Notes: generated by a model not told the origin, from the sequence alone. A stretch of DNA of 16,291 nucleotides from JAIOPA01 sp046076045 (GCA_046076045.1 JBJTRI010000059.1:1-16291), one strand, 5' to 3'. Counted from the stretch's first letter, positions 7,259 to 13,856 are shown. A program made the numbers and translations.

Positions 7259-8775
7259 GACGCGCTCTCGCCCCGTTCGTCCTGCTCGTCGCCGTGGGCT
7301 CGCTCGCGGTGCTCGCGGGCTGTGGCCGGCTCACCGGAAAGCTCACCGGCGTGCTCAACCCCAACCACCCCCCGAGCACGGTGCTGTTCGTGAACGGTCC
7401 GGTGGACACCGTCAACCACGTCGTGCGGCTGTACTGGTACGGCACCGACGTGGACGGCGACGTGGTCGGTTACGAGTGGCGGTTCGAGAACCCGGCCACG
7501 CCCGCCGACACGGTCTGGCGTTTCACGACCAGCACCGACTCGTCGTTCACCATCCAGACGCCCGCGGGCTTCACCGACCCCGTCTTCAGCGTGCGTGCGG
7601 TGGACGAGTCCGGTCTGCGCGACCCGGCCCCGCCTCGTCAGCGCTTCCTGTTCCGCAACCTGCCGCCCACGGTGCGCCTGACCTCGCGCCCGAACCCCAC
7701 CGACACCACGTTCGCGTCGGTGAGCGTCACGTGGTCCGCCAACGACCCCGACGGTGACGCCGCGGGCATGCGCTTCCTCGTCTGGTTGAACGGGCGCGAG
7801 GCCACGCCGGAGCTCACGACCTCGACCTCGTTCACCATGCCCAGCGACCGGTTCGCGGTCCCCACGACCGGTCCGCTCGGCACGGTGCGCAAGCTCTACG
7901 TGCGCGCGATCGACGCCGGTGGCATGGCGGGGCCGCTCGACAGCTGCCAGTGGGTGGTGCGCCGTCCGGTCACGGGCACGCGCGCGCGCCTGCTCATCGT
8001 GGACGACGTGCCGCGCAACGCGCCTTCGAACCTGCGCTTCGACACGCTCTACACGAACACCTGCCAGCGTGTCGGGCTGACCGCCGACCAGTACACCGTG
8101 CTGCGTCTCGACACCACGCAGCCGTTCCGCAGCGCTGCGGACTTCGCACAGACGTTCCGGTTGTTCGAGGCCGTGGTGTGGTACCGCGGGCAGGAGATCA
8201 CGTTCTCGTCGCTGCTGCGGACCGGCGAGTCCGGCATCTCCGAGTACCTGCGGAGCGGCGGCAAGTTCTACCTCGACGGCCTCTACCTGTTCGCGGGTCG
8301 CAACGCGACGGGGCCGCTCAGCGAGGACTTCGTGCGGGACCACCTCGGCAGCCGCGGGTTGCGCGGGGCGTTCACCTCGACCACGACCTTCGCCGACACC
8401 TCCGCGGGCTTCGGCAACAGCGGCACGAGCGTGTTCCTGCCGAGCGTGTCGGTGAACGGCGCGATCGGCCGCGACTCGCTCTACGTGCGGCAGGTGTTCG
8501 CGGTCCGCACCGGCGAGTCCGGCGGCCTGCGCCAGTTCGACTTCGTGGACCGCTCCAACGTGGTGATGTGGGGGGCTCCGGGCACGCTCACGCCCGCGTC
8601 CGCCGACAGCACCGCGGTCGGCATGAGCGTGGCGCAGCCGGGCGGCGGACGTGCGGTGGTGGTGTGCACGGTCCCGGCGGCCGCGGTCCCCGCGGTGGGG
8701 GCGGGGACGAGCGCCGGCGCGGCGGCCCGGTTCATCACGAACATCTACCGTCACCTGGGCCTCGATCGGCCCTGA
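7255..8775 (+). CDS. Lipoprotein with two Ig-like domains and an alpha/beta (GATase-like) domain
   Basis: The 506-residue protein has a lipobox (LAVLAGC, Cys23). The GTG start overlaps the previous stop (GTGA) and follows GGGAGGG (7242-7248). Two tandem Ig/PKD-like domains are visible. The first (about 38-135) has YWYGTDVDGDVVGYEWRF and FSVRAVDESGLRDP; the second (about 136-235) has TWSANDPDGDAAGMRFLVW and LYVRAIDAGGMAGP. DxDGD/DPDGD turns suggest possible calcium binding. From about 243 comes a switch to an alpha/beta pattern: RARLLIVDDVP, then FEAVVWYRGQE, then SEYLRSGGKFYLDG. This resembles the glutamine-amidotransferase-like fold found in exported proteins of this phylum group. I see no Cys-His-Glu catalytic triad, so a binding rather than an enzymatic role is likely. 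It is the last gene of the operon, followed by a strong hairpin. Confidence 0.82.
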   Translation: MRRALAPFVLLVAVGSLAVLAGCGRLTGKLTGVLNPNHPPSTVLFVNGPVDTVNHVVRLYWYGTDVDGDVVGYEWRFENPATPADTVWRFTTSTDSSFTIQTPAGFTDPVFSVRAVDESGLRDPAPPRQRFLFRNLPPTVRLTSRPNPTDTTFASVSVTWSANDPDGDAAGMRFLVWLNGREATPELTTSTSFTMPSDRFAVPTTGPLGTVRKLYVRAIDAGGMAGPLDSCQWVVRRPVTGTRARLLIVDDVPRNAPSNLRFDTLYTNTCQRVGLTADQYTVLRLDTTQPFRSAADFAQTFRLFEAVVWYRGQEITFSSLLRTGESGISEYLRSGGKFYLDGLYLFAGRNATGPLSEDFVRDHLGSRGLRGAFTSTTTFADTSAGFGNSGTSVFLPSVSVNGAIGRDSLYVRQVFAVRTGESGGLRQFDFVDRSNVVMWGAPGTLTPASADSTAVGMSVAQPGGGRAVVVCTVPAAAVPAVGAGTSAGAAARFITNIYRHLGLDRP

Positions 8776-8801
8776 CCGGCCATTCCATTGCGAGGTCGCG
8801 G

Positions 8802-8830
8802 ACGGGGCGGCGCCACGGGTGCCGCCCCGT
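8802..8830 (+). terminator. Strong hairpin, probable terminator of the surface-protein operon
   Basis: ACGGGGCGGC (8802-8811) pairs perfectly with GCCGCCCCGT (8821-8830). The stem continues inward with one G-T wobble and two G-C pairs around an ACG loop, making about 13 bp. It begins 27 bases after the stop of the lipoprotein gene. No T-run follows (TCGCATG), so it is either a U-less intrinsic terminator or a 3'-end stabiliser. Confidence 0.75.
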
Positions 8831-9017
8831 TCGCATGTCCGCAGGGCGGGCTGAGTTCGGTGCCATCGAACCCCTCATGAGCGGTTGAGTCGCGCAGCAG
8901 TCACTAGCCAGAGAACGCCATCCTGAGCCCAGTCCTCGGCGGATGAACGGATGCCGCTCGGGACCACTCGGGGCCTCGGAACCGGGACCGTTACACCCCA
9001 GAAACCGTGAAATGACT
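8831..9017. other. Intergenic stretch without a recognisable gene
   Basis: These 187 bases between the operon-end hairpin and the next promoter hold only short frames without ribosome-binding sites or protein-like composition. Composition is less GC-rich than in the genes. I see no RNA gene or repeat copy here. Confidence 0.5.
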
Positions 9018-9046
9018 ATGACTTGCCCCGGACGCGCTGCTATCCT
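9018..9046 (+). promoter_or_regulatory. Predicted promoter of the secreted multi-domain protein gene
   Basis: ATGACT (9018-9023, four of six -35 matches) and TATCCT (9041-9046, four of six -10 matches) are 17 bases apart. An extended -10 TGC (9038-9040) adds support. Transcription would start near 9052, giving a leader of roughly 138 bases that contains the palindrome at 9061-9084. Confidence 0.45.
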
Positions 9047-9060
9047 CTCCGACGTCGGAT

Positions 9061-9084
9061 CCCGCCGATCCCCCGATCGGCGGG
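9061..9084 (+). promoter_or_regulatory. Perfect 10-bp stem-loop near the predicted 5' end of the leader
   Basis: CCCGCCGATC (9061-9070) pairs perfectly with GATCGGCGGG (9075-9084) around a CCCC loop. It lies about ten bases after the predicted transcription start and over 100 bases before the ATG at 9190. It could stabilise the 5' end, act as an attenuator, or be a protein-binding palindrome. CTTCC follows, with no T-run. Confidence 0.6.
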
Positions 9085-9189
9085 CTTCCATGGCGTGCGC
9101 CCGGGCTCCCCTTGGTTCGGATCCACGCCGTTCGACCCCCTGCTCGCGCTTCACGTTCGTACCGTCCACCTGCAACGAGGGGTTCCTCC

Positions 9190-11217
9190 ATGCTCAAGTC
9201 GTTCTCCCGATTCATGGCCGCTGTCGCGCTCGTATGCGCGGCGGGCAGCGCCTCGGCCGCGCAGTACCCCAACGCCACGTGCCCGGACTCGGTGCGCATC
9301 GCCCAGCTCCAGGACGTCACCGCACTGTGCGCCCCCGCGGTCAACGACACCGTGCGCGGCGTCGGCGGCATCATCATCGGCTTCGATCCCATCGCGACCG
9401 GCTTCGACATCTACCTGCAGAACTCGCAGGGCGGTCCGTTCTCGGGCATCGACATGTTCACGGGCTCGGTCAACACGAAGGCCGCGCCCTACAACTTCGC
9501 CATCGGTGACTCGATCGTCGTCGAGTACGCCAAGAAGGGCGAGTTCCAGAACAACACCCAGATGCTGGCGCCCAACGGCTCGACCAGCGCGCCCAACTGG
9601 ATCATCCGCAAGGTGAGCTCGGGCAACGCGCTGCCGCCGTTCTTCGTGGGCACCACCACGCAGCTGCGTGAGGCGCCGACGAACACGGTCGCCGAGCAGT
9701 ACGAGGGTGGTCTCGTGCTGATCAACGGTCCGCTCACGGTCGTGCGCACCTCGCTCACCGGCGGTCTCGGCACGAACAACAGCTTCCTCGTGATCGACCC
9801 GGCGGCCCCGTCGGACTCGGTCTTCATCAACGGCAACAAGCTCACCACCTACGCGCCGCCGGCGATCGGTACGATCATCAGCAGCGTGCAGGGCATCATG
9901 GCGCAGGAGACGCGCGGCTATCGCATCTGGTTGCGCGACGGCAACGACATCGTCACCGCCACGCCGCCGAACGTCACCGACGCCTACCCGCTGACCGACA
10001 ACACCATCCGTGTGAAGTTCGACCGCAACGTGACGTCGGCCACGGCGACCACGACCTCGAACTACTCGCTGGCCTCGTTCGGCTCGGTGGATGGCGCCGC
10101 CGCCAACGGCAGCGATGCGGTCATCCTCACGATCAACAACGGCCTCGCGCACGGCGACCTCGAGACGGTCACGGTGAACGGTGTGGCCAGCCTCGCCTCG
10201 GGTCTCGCCATGACCTCGCCGCAGTCGCGCACGTTCATCAACGGCGTGCTCACGGCCGAGGAGGTCCAGCGCGCGAACCCGGATTCGCTCAACGGCACGC
10301 CGTGCCTCGACCGCTCGCGCTTCGCCGGCTCGCTCGGCCAGATCCAGCAGGGTGGCCTCGGGCCGCGCGCGACGATGGCGGGCACGATCAACGCCCGCTA
10401 CCAGAACCTGTACTACGCCATGGACGGCGGCAACGGCGACCGTAGCTCGGTCGCTATCTTCGCGCCGCCGGCCACGCTCACGATCGGCCGCAAGTACCGC
10501 TTCGTGGGCAACGTGCAGGAGTTCTTCGGCGAGACCGAGTTCACGGGCATCTCGGTGGCCGACGACATCGGCGCCGGCGACCCCATCTCGCCCAAGACGC
10601 TCACCGTGATCCAGGCCAAGATGGACACCTGCGACGTCACCAGCATCCTCGACGACGGCGAGGATCACGAGGGCATGCTCCTCACGCTGCCGTTCGTGAA
10701 GATCGTGCAGCGCTTCCCGACCCTGCCGACCAACGGCTTCCACGTCGCGGACCAGTCCTACCCGGACACGATCTTCGTGGAGAACTATAACAGCGTGCTG
10801 TCGCCGTTCACGCACCCCACGCTGGGTGACGTCGTCACGGTGACGGGCCACCTGCGCTACTCGGGCGGCAGCTTCCGCCTCGCGCCGCGCAACTACTCCG
10901 ACATCGTGAACATCGGTGTCGCGAGTGTCGGTGGCCAGTCCGGCCGCCTCGCGTTCAGCGTGTTCCCGAACCCGGCCCGCACGGCGCGGTTCCAGTTCAC
11001 GCTCCCGCAGGCGCAGGACGTCGAGATCGGCGTGTTCGACGTCGCCGGTCGCGAGGTCGCGCAGCTGTTCAAGGGCCGTCTGCCCGCGGGCAGCTACTCG
11101 CGTGACTGGGCGGGCCGCGATGGCGCGGGCCGCGAGGTCGGTGCGGGCGTGTACTTCGCGCGCATGAAGTCCGGCAGCGAGACGCTGTCGGTCCGGACGG
11201 TGTTCCTCGGCCGCTGA
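9190..11217 (+). CDS. Secreted multi-domain protein (OB-like and SbsA-type Ig-like domains) with C-terminal FPNP sorting domain
   Basis: The 675-residue protein has a signal peptide (1-24, ASA before AQ). The ATG follows GAGGGG (9177-9182) with seven-base spacing, so the 26-codon upstream extension is rejected. Segments at about 38-145, 165-255 and 355-575 look like repeated OB-type beta folds (GGIIIGFDPIATGFDIYLQN, AIGDSIVVEY; then GYRIWLRDGNDI; then GDVVTVTGHLRYSGGSFRL), as in extracellular YhcR-like proteins. An SbsA/CopC-type Ig-like domain lies at about 258-350 (VTDAYPLTDNTIRVKFDRNV, NYSLA). The final 87 residues start FSVFPNPARTA (589) and contain VEIGVFDVAGREV, LPAGSYSRDW and GAGVYFARM, a textbook T9SS type-A / FlgD-Ig tail. 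No nuclease catalytic domain is visible, so a binding or surface-layer role is more likely. It is transcribed apart from the upstream operon. Confidence 0.87.
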   Translation: MLKSFSRFMAAVALVCAAGSASAAQYPNATCPDSVRIAQLQDVTALCAPAVNDTVRGVGGIIIGFDPIATGFDIYLQNSQGGPFSGIDMFTGSVNTKAAPYNFAIGDSIVVEYAKKGEFQNNTQMLAPNGSTSAPNWIIRKVSSGNALPPFFVGTTTQLREAPTNTVAEQYEGGLVLINGPLTVVRTSLTGGLGTNNSFLVIDPAAPSDSVFINGNKLTTYAPPAIGTIISSVQGIMAQETRGYRIWLRDGNDIVTATPPNVTDAYPLTDNTIRVKFDRNVTSATATTTSNYSLASFGSVDGAAANGSDAVILTINNGLAHGDLETVTVNGVASLASGLAMTSPQSRTFINGVLTAEEVQRANPDSLNGTPCLDRSRFAGSLGQIQQGGLGPRATMAGTINARYQNLYYAMDGGNGDRSSVAIFAPPATLTIGRKYRFVGNVQEFFGETEFTGISVADDIGAGDPISPKTLTVIQAKMDTCDVTSILDDGEDHEGMLLTLPFVKIVQRFPTLPTNGFHVADQSYPDTIFVENYNSVLSPFTHPTLGDVVTVTGHLRYSGGSFRLAPRNYSDIVNIGVASVGGQSGRLAFSVFPNPARTARFQFTLPQAQDVEIGVFDVAGREVAQLFKGRLPAGSYSRDWAGRDGAGREVGAGVYFARMKSGSETLSVRTVFLGR

Positions 11218-11235
11218 CGCGGTCCGAGCAGGGAA

Positions 11236-11273
11236 GGGAAGGCCGGTCGCCCACTCGGGCGGCCGGCCTTCTC
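11236..11273 (+). terminator. Long hairpin, probable terminator of the secreted multi-domain protein gene
   Basis: Bases 11236-11252 pair with 11257-11273 around an ACTC loop. The core AAGGCCGGTCGCCC / GGGCGGCCGGCCTT has one G-T wobble, and flanking pairs extend the stem to about 17 bp. It starts 19 bases after the stop codon. No T-run follows. Confidence 0.8.
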
Positions 11274-11382
11274 GCACATGGAAGGGCGGGGTGGCTCGAG
11301 CCCGCCATCGTTGCGGGATCGTGCCTCGGCGACGGGGAGGCGCCCGACGAGCTCGGCACAAGCGGCCAGGTCGTGGCACATT
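11274..11382. other. Spacer between terminator and repeat B
   Basis: No gene is supported. A self-complementary GGCTCGAGCC lies at 11292-11301. The frames crossing this stretch on both strands run into the repeat and show no family similarity or ribosome-binding site. Confidence 0.4.
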
Positions 11383-11515
11383 GTGCTTCGAAGATTGTGG
11401 GCGGGCGGCCCACGCCATCGGACGCGGACCCCTCCTCGCGCAGGCTCAAGGACTTACGTCAGCGAGACCGACCTCGACCGATGGCGATCCGGCGCACCCA
11501 CAATCTTCGAAGCAC
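11383..11515 (-). repeat. 133-bp palindromic intergenic element, copy B (complete)
   Basis: GTGCTTCGAAGATTGTGGG (11383-11401) is a perfect 19-bp inverted match of CCCACAATCTTCGAAGCAC (11497-11515). The innermost arm of each end contains the self-complementary CTTCGAAG. A second perfect 9-bp inverted pair lies inside: CGCCATCGG (11413-11421) with CCGATGGCG (11478-11486). Strand is given as minus because its reverse complement aligns gaplessly with copy A. The shared boxes then fall at 11483-11492, 11447-11456 and 11419-11426. Flanking bases (TT left, TA right) give no convincing target duplication. No open frame inside could encode a transposase. Confidence 0.9.
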
Positions 11516-11744
11516 TACCCCCGGCAACCCCTTGGGGAGCGCGGGATATTGAATTGCCCACATAGAGCACGGCATTCCTTCCACGGAGTACGGACATTGG
11601 AAGGCCCATTCTCCACGCAGAGTCCGGGTTCGCGGTCCCTACAGGAACGCACGCACCCGGGCCCATCCGGGTCCGCCCCCGTGCGCGACCAGCGTCCCTT
11701 CGACGGGGGGCTTGTCAGCGGGGAAATCCCGTCCCCGTCACGAG
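11516..11744. other. Intergenic region with nested palindrome, no gene seen
   Basis: About 230 bases between repeat B and the thioesterase promoter hold no convincing gene. A nested inverted repeat is visible at its right end: GACGGGG (11702-11708) pairs with CCCCGTC (11733-11739), and inside it CGGG (11719-11722) pairs with CCCG (11728-11731). It ends six bases before the predicted -35 box. It could be a terminator of an upstream transcript or an operator. Confidence 0.45.
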
Positions 11745-11773
11745 TTGCACCGTTGTGGCCGGGGGCCTAGGAT
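11745..11773 (+). promoter_or_regulatory. Possible promoter of the thioesterase gene
   Basis: TTGCAC (11745-11750) and TAGGAT (11768-11773, four of six -10 matches) are separated by 17 bases. Transcription would start near 11780, leaving a leader of about 55 bases. The -35 match is weak beyond TTG, so this is tentative. Confidence 0.4.
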
Positions 11774-11835
11774 GCAGGTGCGGCTGTCCCGCCCTTCTTC
11801 CGAGGGGCGTTCCCGGAACCGGAGATCCCACCCAC

Positions 11836-12336
11836 GTGAGTCCCGCGAGCGTCACCGAGGGCCGTCGCGTCCGCGACTCGGCCACCGAGATGACCCAGTT
11901 GGTGCTGCCCCAGCACGCCAACGTGCACGGCACCCTGCTCGGCGGGACGGTGATGCACTGGGTGGACCTCGCGGCCGCGATCGTCGCCAACCGGCACAGC
12001 CGGCGCCCGGTCGTGACCGCGGCGTTCGACGAGATGTCGTTCCTGGCCCCCATCCAGGTGGGGCAGGTCGCGCTCATCCACGCCCACCTGACGCTCGTGG
12101 ACCGCTCCAGCATGGAGATCCGCGTGGACGTGCGCTCCGAGGACGTGCTCACGGGGGAGCAGCGCACCACGGGCACCGCCTTCGTCACGTTCGTCGCGCT
12201 CGACCCGGTGACCCGCCGGCCCACGCCGGTCCCGCCGCTCGTGCTCGAGACCGACGACGAGCGCGCGGAGCACCAGCGCGCGCAGGAACGCCGTCGTCAG
12301 CGTCTCGAGAACCGCAAGAACCGGTCGCACCCGTAG
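11836..12336 (+). CDS. Acyl-CoA thioesterase, hotdog fold (YciA/BACH-like)
   Basis: The 166-residue protein is the usual length for single-hotdog acyl-CoA hydrolases, which cleave acyl-CoA to free acid and CoA in the cytoplasm. The family signature is at 28-47 (ANVHGTLLGGTVMHWVDLAA) with the expected catalytic Asp44. TAAFDEMSFLAPIQVGQ follows (61-77), then the long central strand (HAHLTLVDRSSMEIRVDVRSE). A charged C-terminal helix (about 138-165) ends the protein. I chose the GTG at 11836 because homology starts soon after it and GGAG (11821-11824) lies upstream. The alternative GTG at 11755 would add 27 Cys/Gly-rich residues with no family character and overlaps the promoter. Chain-length preference cannot be read from sequence. 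Confidence 0.9.
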   Translation: MSPASVTEGRRVRDSATEMTQLVLPQHANVHGTLLGGTVMHWVDLAAAIVANRHSRRPVVTAAFDEMSFLAPIQVGQVALIHAHLTLVDRSSMEIRVDVRSEDVLTGEQRTTGTAFVTFVALDPVTRRPTPVPPLVLETDDERAEHQRAQERRRQRLENRKNRSHP

Positions 12337-12344
12337 CCATCGTC

Positions 12345-12363
12345 CCGCGCGCGTCGCGCGCGG
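12345..12363 (+). terminator. GC-only palindrome after the thioesterase gene, possible terminator
   Basis: CCGCGCGCG (12345-12353) and CGCGCGCGG (12355-12363) are perfect inverted copies around a single T; in a folded RNA the innermost pair would open to form the loop. It begins eight bases after the stop codon. TTCCC follows rather than a T-run. Confidence 0.55.
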
Positions 12364-12427
12364 TTCCCATACCGAAGTGCGGGCGCCCACGACGGGTCGC
12401 CCGGCCGTGAAGGACGGAGGAAACGCC

Positions 12428-13783
12428 ATGCCGATCTCGATCGTGGTGCCGCAGCTGGGGGAGAGCGTCGCCGAGGGTACCGTGGCCCGGTGGCTCAAGG
12501 CCGTGGGTGACAAGGTGCGCAAGGAGGAGCCGCTCGTCGAGATCCAGACCGACAAGATCAACGTCGAGATCCCGTCGCCGGCCGAGGGCGTGCTCGCCGC
12601 CATCGTCGTGCCCGAGGGCACCACCGTGCTCGTCGGCACCGAGATCGGCAGCATCGGCGGCGCCGCCGAGTCCGCCGCCCCCGCCGCAGCCGCCCCCGCC
12701 GCCGCGGCGTCCGCTGCGGCGGCCGCGTCCGTGGCCGTCGCCGCGCCGCCGGTCGCACCGGCCGTGCCCGCCGCGCCCGCCACCAACGGCGCCGCCGCGC
12801 ACACGAACGAGTCCGCCGAGGGCCGCAACCTGTCGCCCGCGGTGCGCAAGCTCATGCGCGAGCACAACGTCGGCATGGCCGAGATCGACACCATCCGCGG
12901 TTCCGGCGTGGCCGGTCGCGTCACGCGCGACGACCTCATGTCGTACCTCAAGCAGCGCACCGCCGCCCCGGCGCCGGTCGCCGCCGCGCCGTCCGCACCC
13001 GCCCCGGCCGCGCCCGCTGCGCCCGCGAGCATGCCGTCGTTCCTGCGCGGCTCGGTCGCCGGTGTCGCCGCCAGCGGCCCGCGCGAGGAGACGGTGCAGT
13101 TCACGCGCGTGCGCAAGGTCATCGCCGACAACATGGTGAAGGCCAAGCACACGGCCGCGCACACGCACTGCTTCGACGAGTGCGACATGACGGCCATCGT
13201 CGCGCTGCGCAAGGAGTGGGCGCCGCGTCTCGAGGCGCAGGGCGTCAAGCTCACCTACATGCCGTTCTTCATCAAGGCCGCGTGCTACGCGCTCAAGGAG
13301 TTCCCGTGGATGAACTCCTCGGTGACGCCGGCCGGTGACGCGCTCACGTTGAAGCGCTACTACAACATCGGCATCGCGGTGGGCCGCGACGAGAAGGGCC
13401 TCATCGTGCCGAACCTCAAGGACTGCGACCGCAAGAACCTCGTGCAGCTCGCCGCCGAGGTGAACGACCTCGCGTCGCGTGCGCGCGCCGACCGTCTCGG
13501 TCCCGACGACATCCAGGGTGGCACGTTCAGCATCACCAACGCGGGCGTGTTCGGCGCCATCAACTCGTCGCCGGTCATCAACGTGCCCGAGGTCGCCATC
13601 CTGGGCGTGCACAAGATCGTGGAGCGTCCGGTCGTCCGGAACGGCCAGATCGTCATCGCGCCCGTGATGAACACCTCCATCGGCTTCGACCACCGCGTCG
13701 TGGACGGCGAGCTCGCCGTGAAGTTCCTGCGGCGCGTCTGCGAACTGCTGGAGCGCCCCGAGCTGCTCTGGTTCCACGCCTGA
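12428..13783 (+). CDS. 2-oxo acid dehydrogenase complex E2 (dihydrolipoamide acyltransferase)
   Basis: The 451-residue protein transfers the acyl group from a lipoyl arm to CoA in a pyruvate-, 2-oxoglutarate- or branched-chain-type complex. Domain order is one lipoyl domain (1-77, lipoylated Lys43 in IQTDKINVEIPSPAEG), an Ala/Pro-rich linker (79-130), an E1/E3-binding domain (134-174, SPAVRKLMREHNV and GSGVAGRVTRDDL), a second Ala/Pro linker (about 178-200), and the catalytic domain (222-451). The active site DHRVVDG is complete (His422, Asp426). The ATG follows GGAGG (12416-12420) at ideal spacing. No E1 or E3 gene is adjacent, so the substrate class is not resolved; a single lipoyl domain is common in sucB- and bkdB-type enzymes but not diagnostic. 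Its neighbour lipB serves the same cofactor. Confidence 0.95.
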   Translation: MPISIVVPQLGESVAEGTVARWLKAVGDKVRKEEPLVEIQTDKINVEIPSPAEGVLAAIVVPEGTTVLVGTEIGSIGGAAESAAPAAAAPAAAASAAAAASVAVAAPPVAPAVPAAPATNGAAAHTNESAEGRNLSPAVRKLMREHNVGMAEIDTIRGSGVAGRVTRDDLMSYLKQRTAAPAPVAAAPSAPAPAAPAAPASMPSFLRGSVAGVAASGPREETVQFTRVRKVIADNMVKAKHTAAHTHCFDECDMTAIVALRKEWAPRLEAQGVKLTYMPFFIKAACYALKEFPWMNSSVTPAGDALTLKRYYNIGIAVGRDEKGLIVPNLKDCDRKNLVQLAAEVNDLASRARADRLGPDDIQGGTFSITNAGVFGAINSSPVINVPEVAILGVHKIVERPVVRNGQIVIAPVMNTSIGFDHRVVDGELAVKFLRRVCELLERPELLWFHA

Positions 13784-13833
13784 TCCGTCACCGTCCTGCG
13801 CCCATGGGGCGTGGGACGGGAGTCCGCACCGCT

Positions 13834-13856
13834 GCGCCGGGCCGAGTGCCCGGCGC
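13834..13856 (+). terminator. Perfect 9-bp hairpin between E2 and lipB, probable terminator
   Basis: GCGCCGGGC (13834-13842) pairs with GCCCGGCGC (13848-13856) around CGAGT. An outer helix, TGGGAC (13812-13817) with GTCCCA (13857-13862), can close the structure. No T-run follows. The outer helix ends six bases before the lipB ribosome-binding site (GAGG, 13869-13872), so a leader role for lipB is an alternative. Confidence 0.6.

Noticed and set aside
7243..9188. Ribosome-binding sites folded in mini-hairpins (GGAG-GGT-CTCC at 7243-7253 and GAGG-GGTT-CCTC at 9177-9188)
   Set aside because: Only four base pairs each; too weak and too likely by chance in GC-rich DNA to claim regulation.
1..11515. 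The 133-bp elements as integron attC sites (imperfect palindromes of similar size)
   Set aside because: The required GTTRRRY / RYYYAAC core boxes are not present at the arm positions in both copies, and no integron integrase or cassette array is visible.
11383..11515. Complete insertion sequence
   Set aside because: 133 bp with perfect terminal repeats but no transposase frame and no clear target duplication; at most a MITE-like non-autonomous element.
11622..11650. tRNA T-arm-like string (GGGTTCGCGGTCCC)
   Set aside because: The loop lacks the conserved A after TTCG, and no acceptor, D or anticodon arms can be fitted around it.
11291..11770. 159-codon plus-strand frame crossing repeat B
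   Set aside because: No ribosome-binding site, no family character, and the frame runs through the palindromic element and the nested palindrome.
12660..13040. Low-complexity GCC/GCG-rich tracts as a repeat array
   Set aside because: They encode the Ala/Pro-rich flexible linkers normal for E2 subunits and are explained by the protein.
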